Positions 5,714 through 5,927 of a stretch of 5,927 bases of DNA are shown piece after piece. The notes below the pieces were generated by a model that saw only the letters and a list, made by a program, of their open reading frames with translations, did not search any database and was not told the DNA's origin. Each line of letters starts with the position of its first letter. Within the stretch, counting starts at the first letter, position 1. The DNA comes from Methanoregula sp. GTDB lineage: Archaea; Halobacteriota; Methanomicrobia; Methanomicrobiales; Methanospirillaceae. The DNA is taken from NCBI GenBank assembly GCA_026394635.1, contig JAPKXV010000288.1, positions 1 through 5,927 of the forward strand, given 5' to 3'. The translations under genes and the position numbers were made by a program.

Positions 5714-5927
5714 CTACTGTGTCAGTTTCTCAAACATCTCGGGACCGACGCATTCTTGTGCGTGTTTGCACCACAGGACTCACGGACGCAATATCATTGT
5801 ACACCTCAAACCCGCACTTTGTGCACTTCACCGACACATCGTTTGAAAAGAGTTCGACCTCGCCACCGCATCGCGGGCATTTTTTTACGTTAAGCGTGGG
5901 CGTCCGCAGGTTCGCAGCACCCGGGCA
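5714..5927 (-). pseudogene. C-terminal part of a zinc-ribbon protein, partial and frameshifted
   Basis: The gene enters from the right edge. The first 46 or so codons read CPGAANLRTPTL, then a zinc ribbon (CPRCGGEVELFSND, CTKCGFEVYNDIAS). I recognise this as the C-terminus of a conserved, uncharacterised archaeal/bacterial protein that normally continues with Cys, two residues, WCKxAxECVG. That continuation is present, but in the next frame: VLWCKHAQECVGPEMFEKL (5779-5723), ending at TAG (5716-5714). The shift lies at 5780-5783 (GTGA, where one Cys codon is expected). Unshifted, the first frame stops at 5730-5732. Past the TAG, the first frame again looks coding (VEKAVKRFYRECGTALKKDG, stop at 5655-5657), so a second, compensating shift near 5718-5723 is possible. 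The lesion may be sequencing error or real. The function of the protein is not known to me. Confidence 0.62.

Noticed and set aside
5780..5782. TGA at the expected Cys position of the edge gene as a selenocysteine codon
   Set aside because: A one-base shift would still be needed, no SECIS-like structure is seen, and selenocysteine is not expected in Methanomicrobiales.
1..5927. tRNA, rRNA, CRISPR, insertion sequence or prophage remnants
   Set aside because: No cloverleaf, spaced repeat, transposase-like frame or terminal inverted repeats were seen on either strand.

Overview
This window looks like chromosomal DNA from a euryarchaeal methanogen, most likely of the Methanomicrobiales (Methanoregula-like); that placement is inference. 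The support is archaeal: a Hef-type helicase/nuclease, an archaeal-type glycyl-tRNA synthetase, a UPF0147 protein, a Sjogren's/scleroderma autoantigen-1 (p27) zinc-ribbon protein, TATA-like boxes upstream of starts, ribosome-binding sites of the GGTGATC type and poly-T stop signals. There are no RNA genes, CRISPR arrays or insertion sequences.

Layout. Positions 1-267 are non-coding: a strong hairpin with a T-tail at the very edge (probably the end of a gene outside the window), a second hairpin and an AT-rich stretch. A UPF0147 gene (268-531, minus) and a p27 zinc-ribbon gene (609-1031, plus) diverge from a short shared promoter. The p27 gene runs convergently into hef (1022-3095, minus) with a 10-bp overlap of the ends. 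Upstream of hef, 3 bp away on the same strand, is glyS (3099-4814, minus), so glyS and hef probably form one transcript. After about 290 bp of AT-rich promoter DNA comes an unrecognised 172-aa helix-turn-helix protein (5107-5625, plus). The right edge holds the C-terminal part of a zinc-ribbon protein on the minus strand, with broken reading frame.

The notable point is damage. hef has lost roughly two dozen codons around helicase motif III together with its frame, and it ends inside its C-terminal helix-hairpin-helix domain. The edge gene carries one or two frameshifts. Either this is a low-accuracy draft or metagenomic sequence, or hef has really decayed here. I found no convincing undescribed system. 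The best candidates for new biology are the helix-turn-helix protein, the Cys-rich insert in the p27 protein and the shared promoter.
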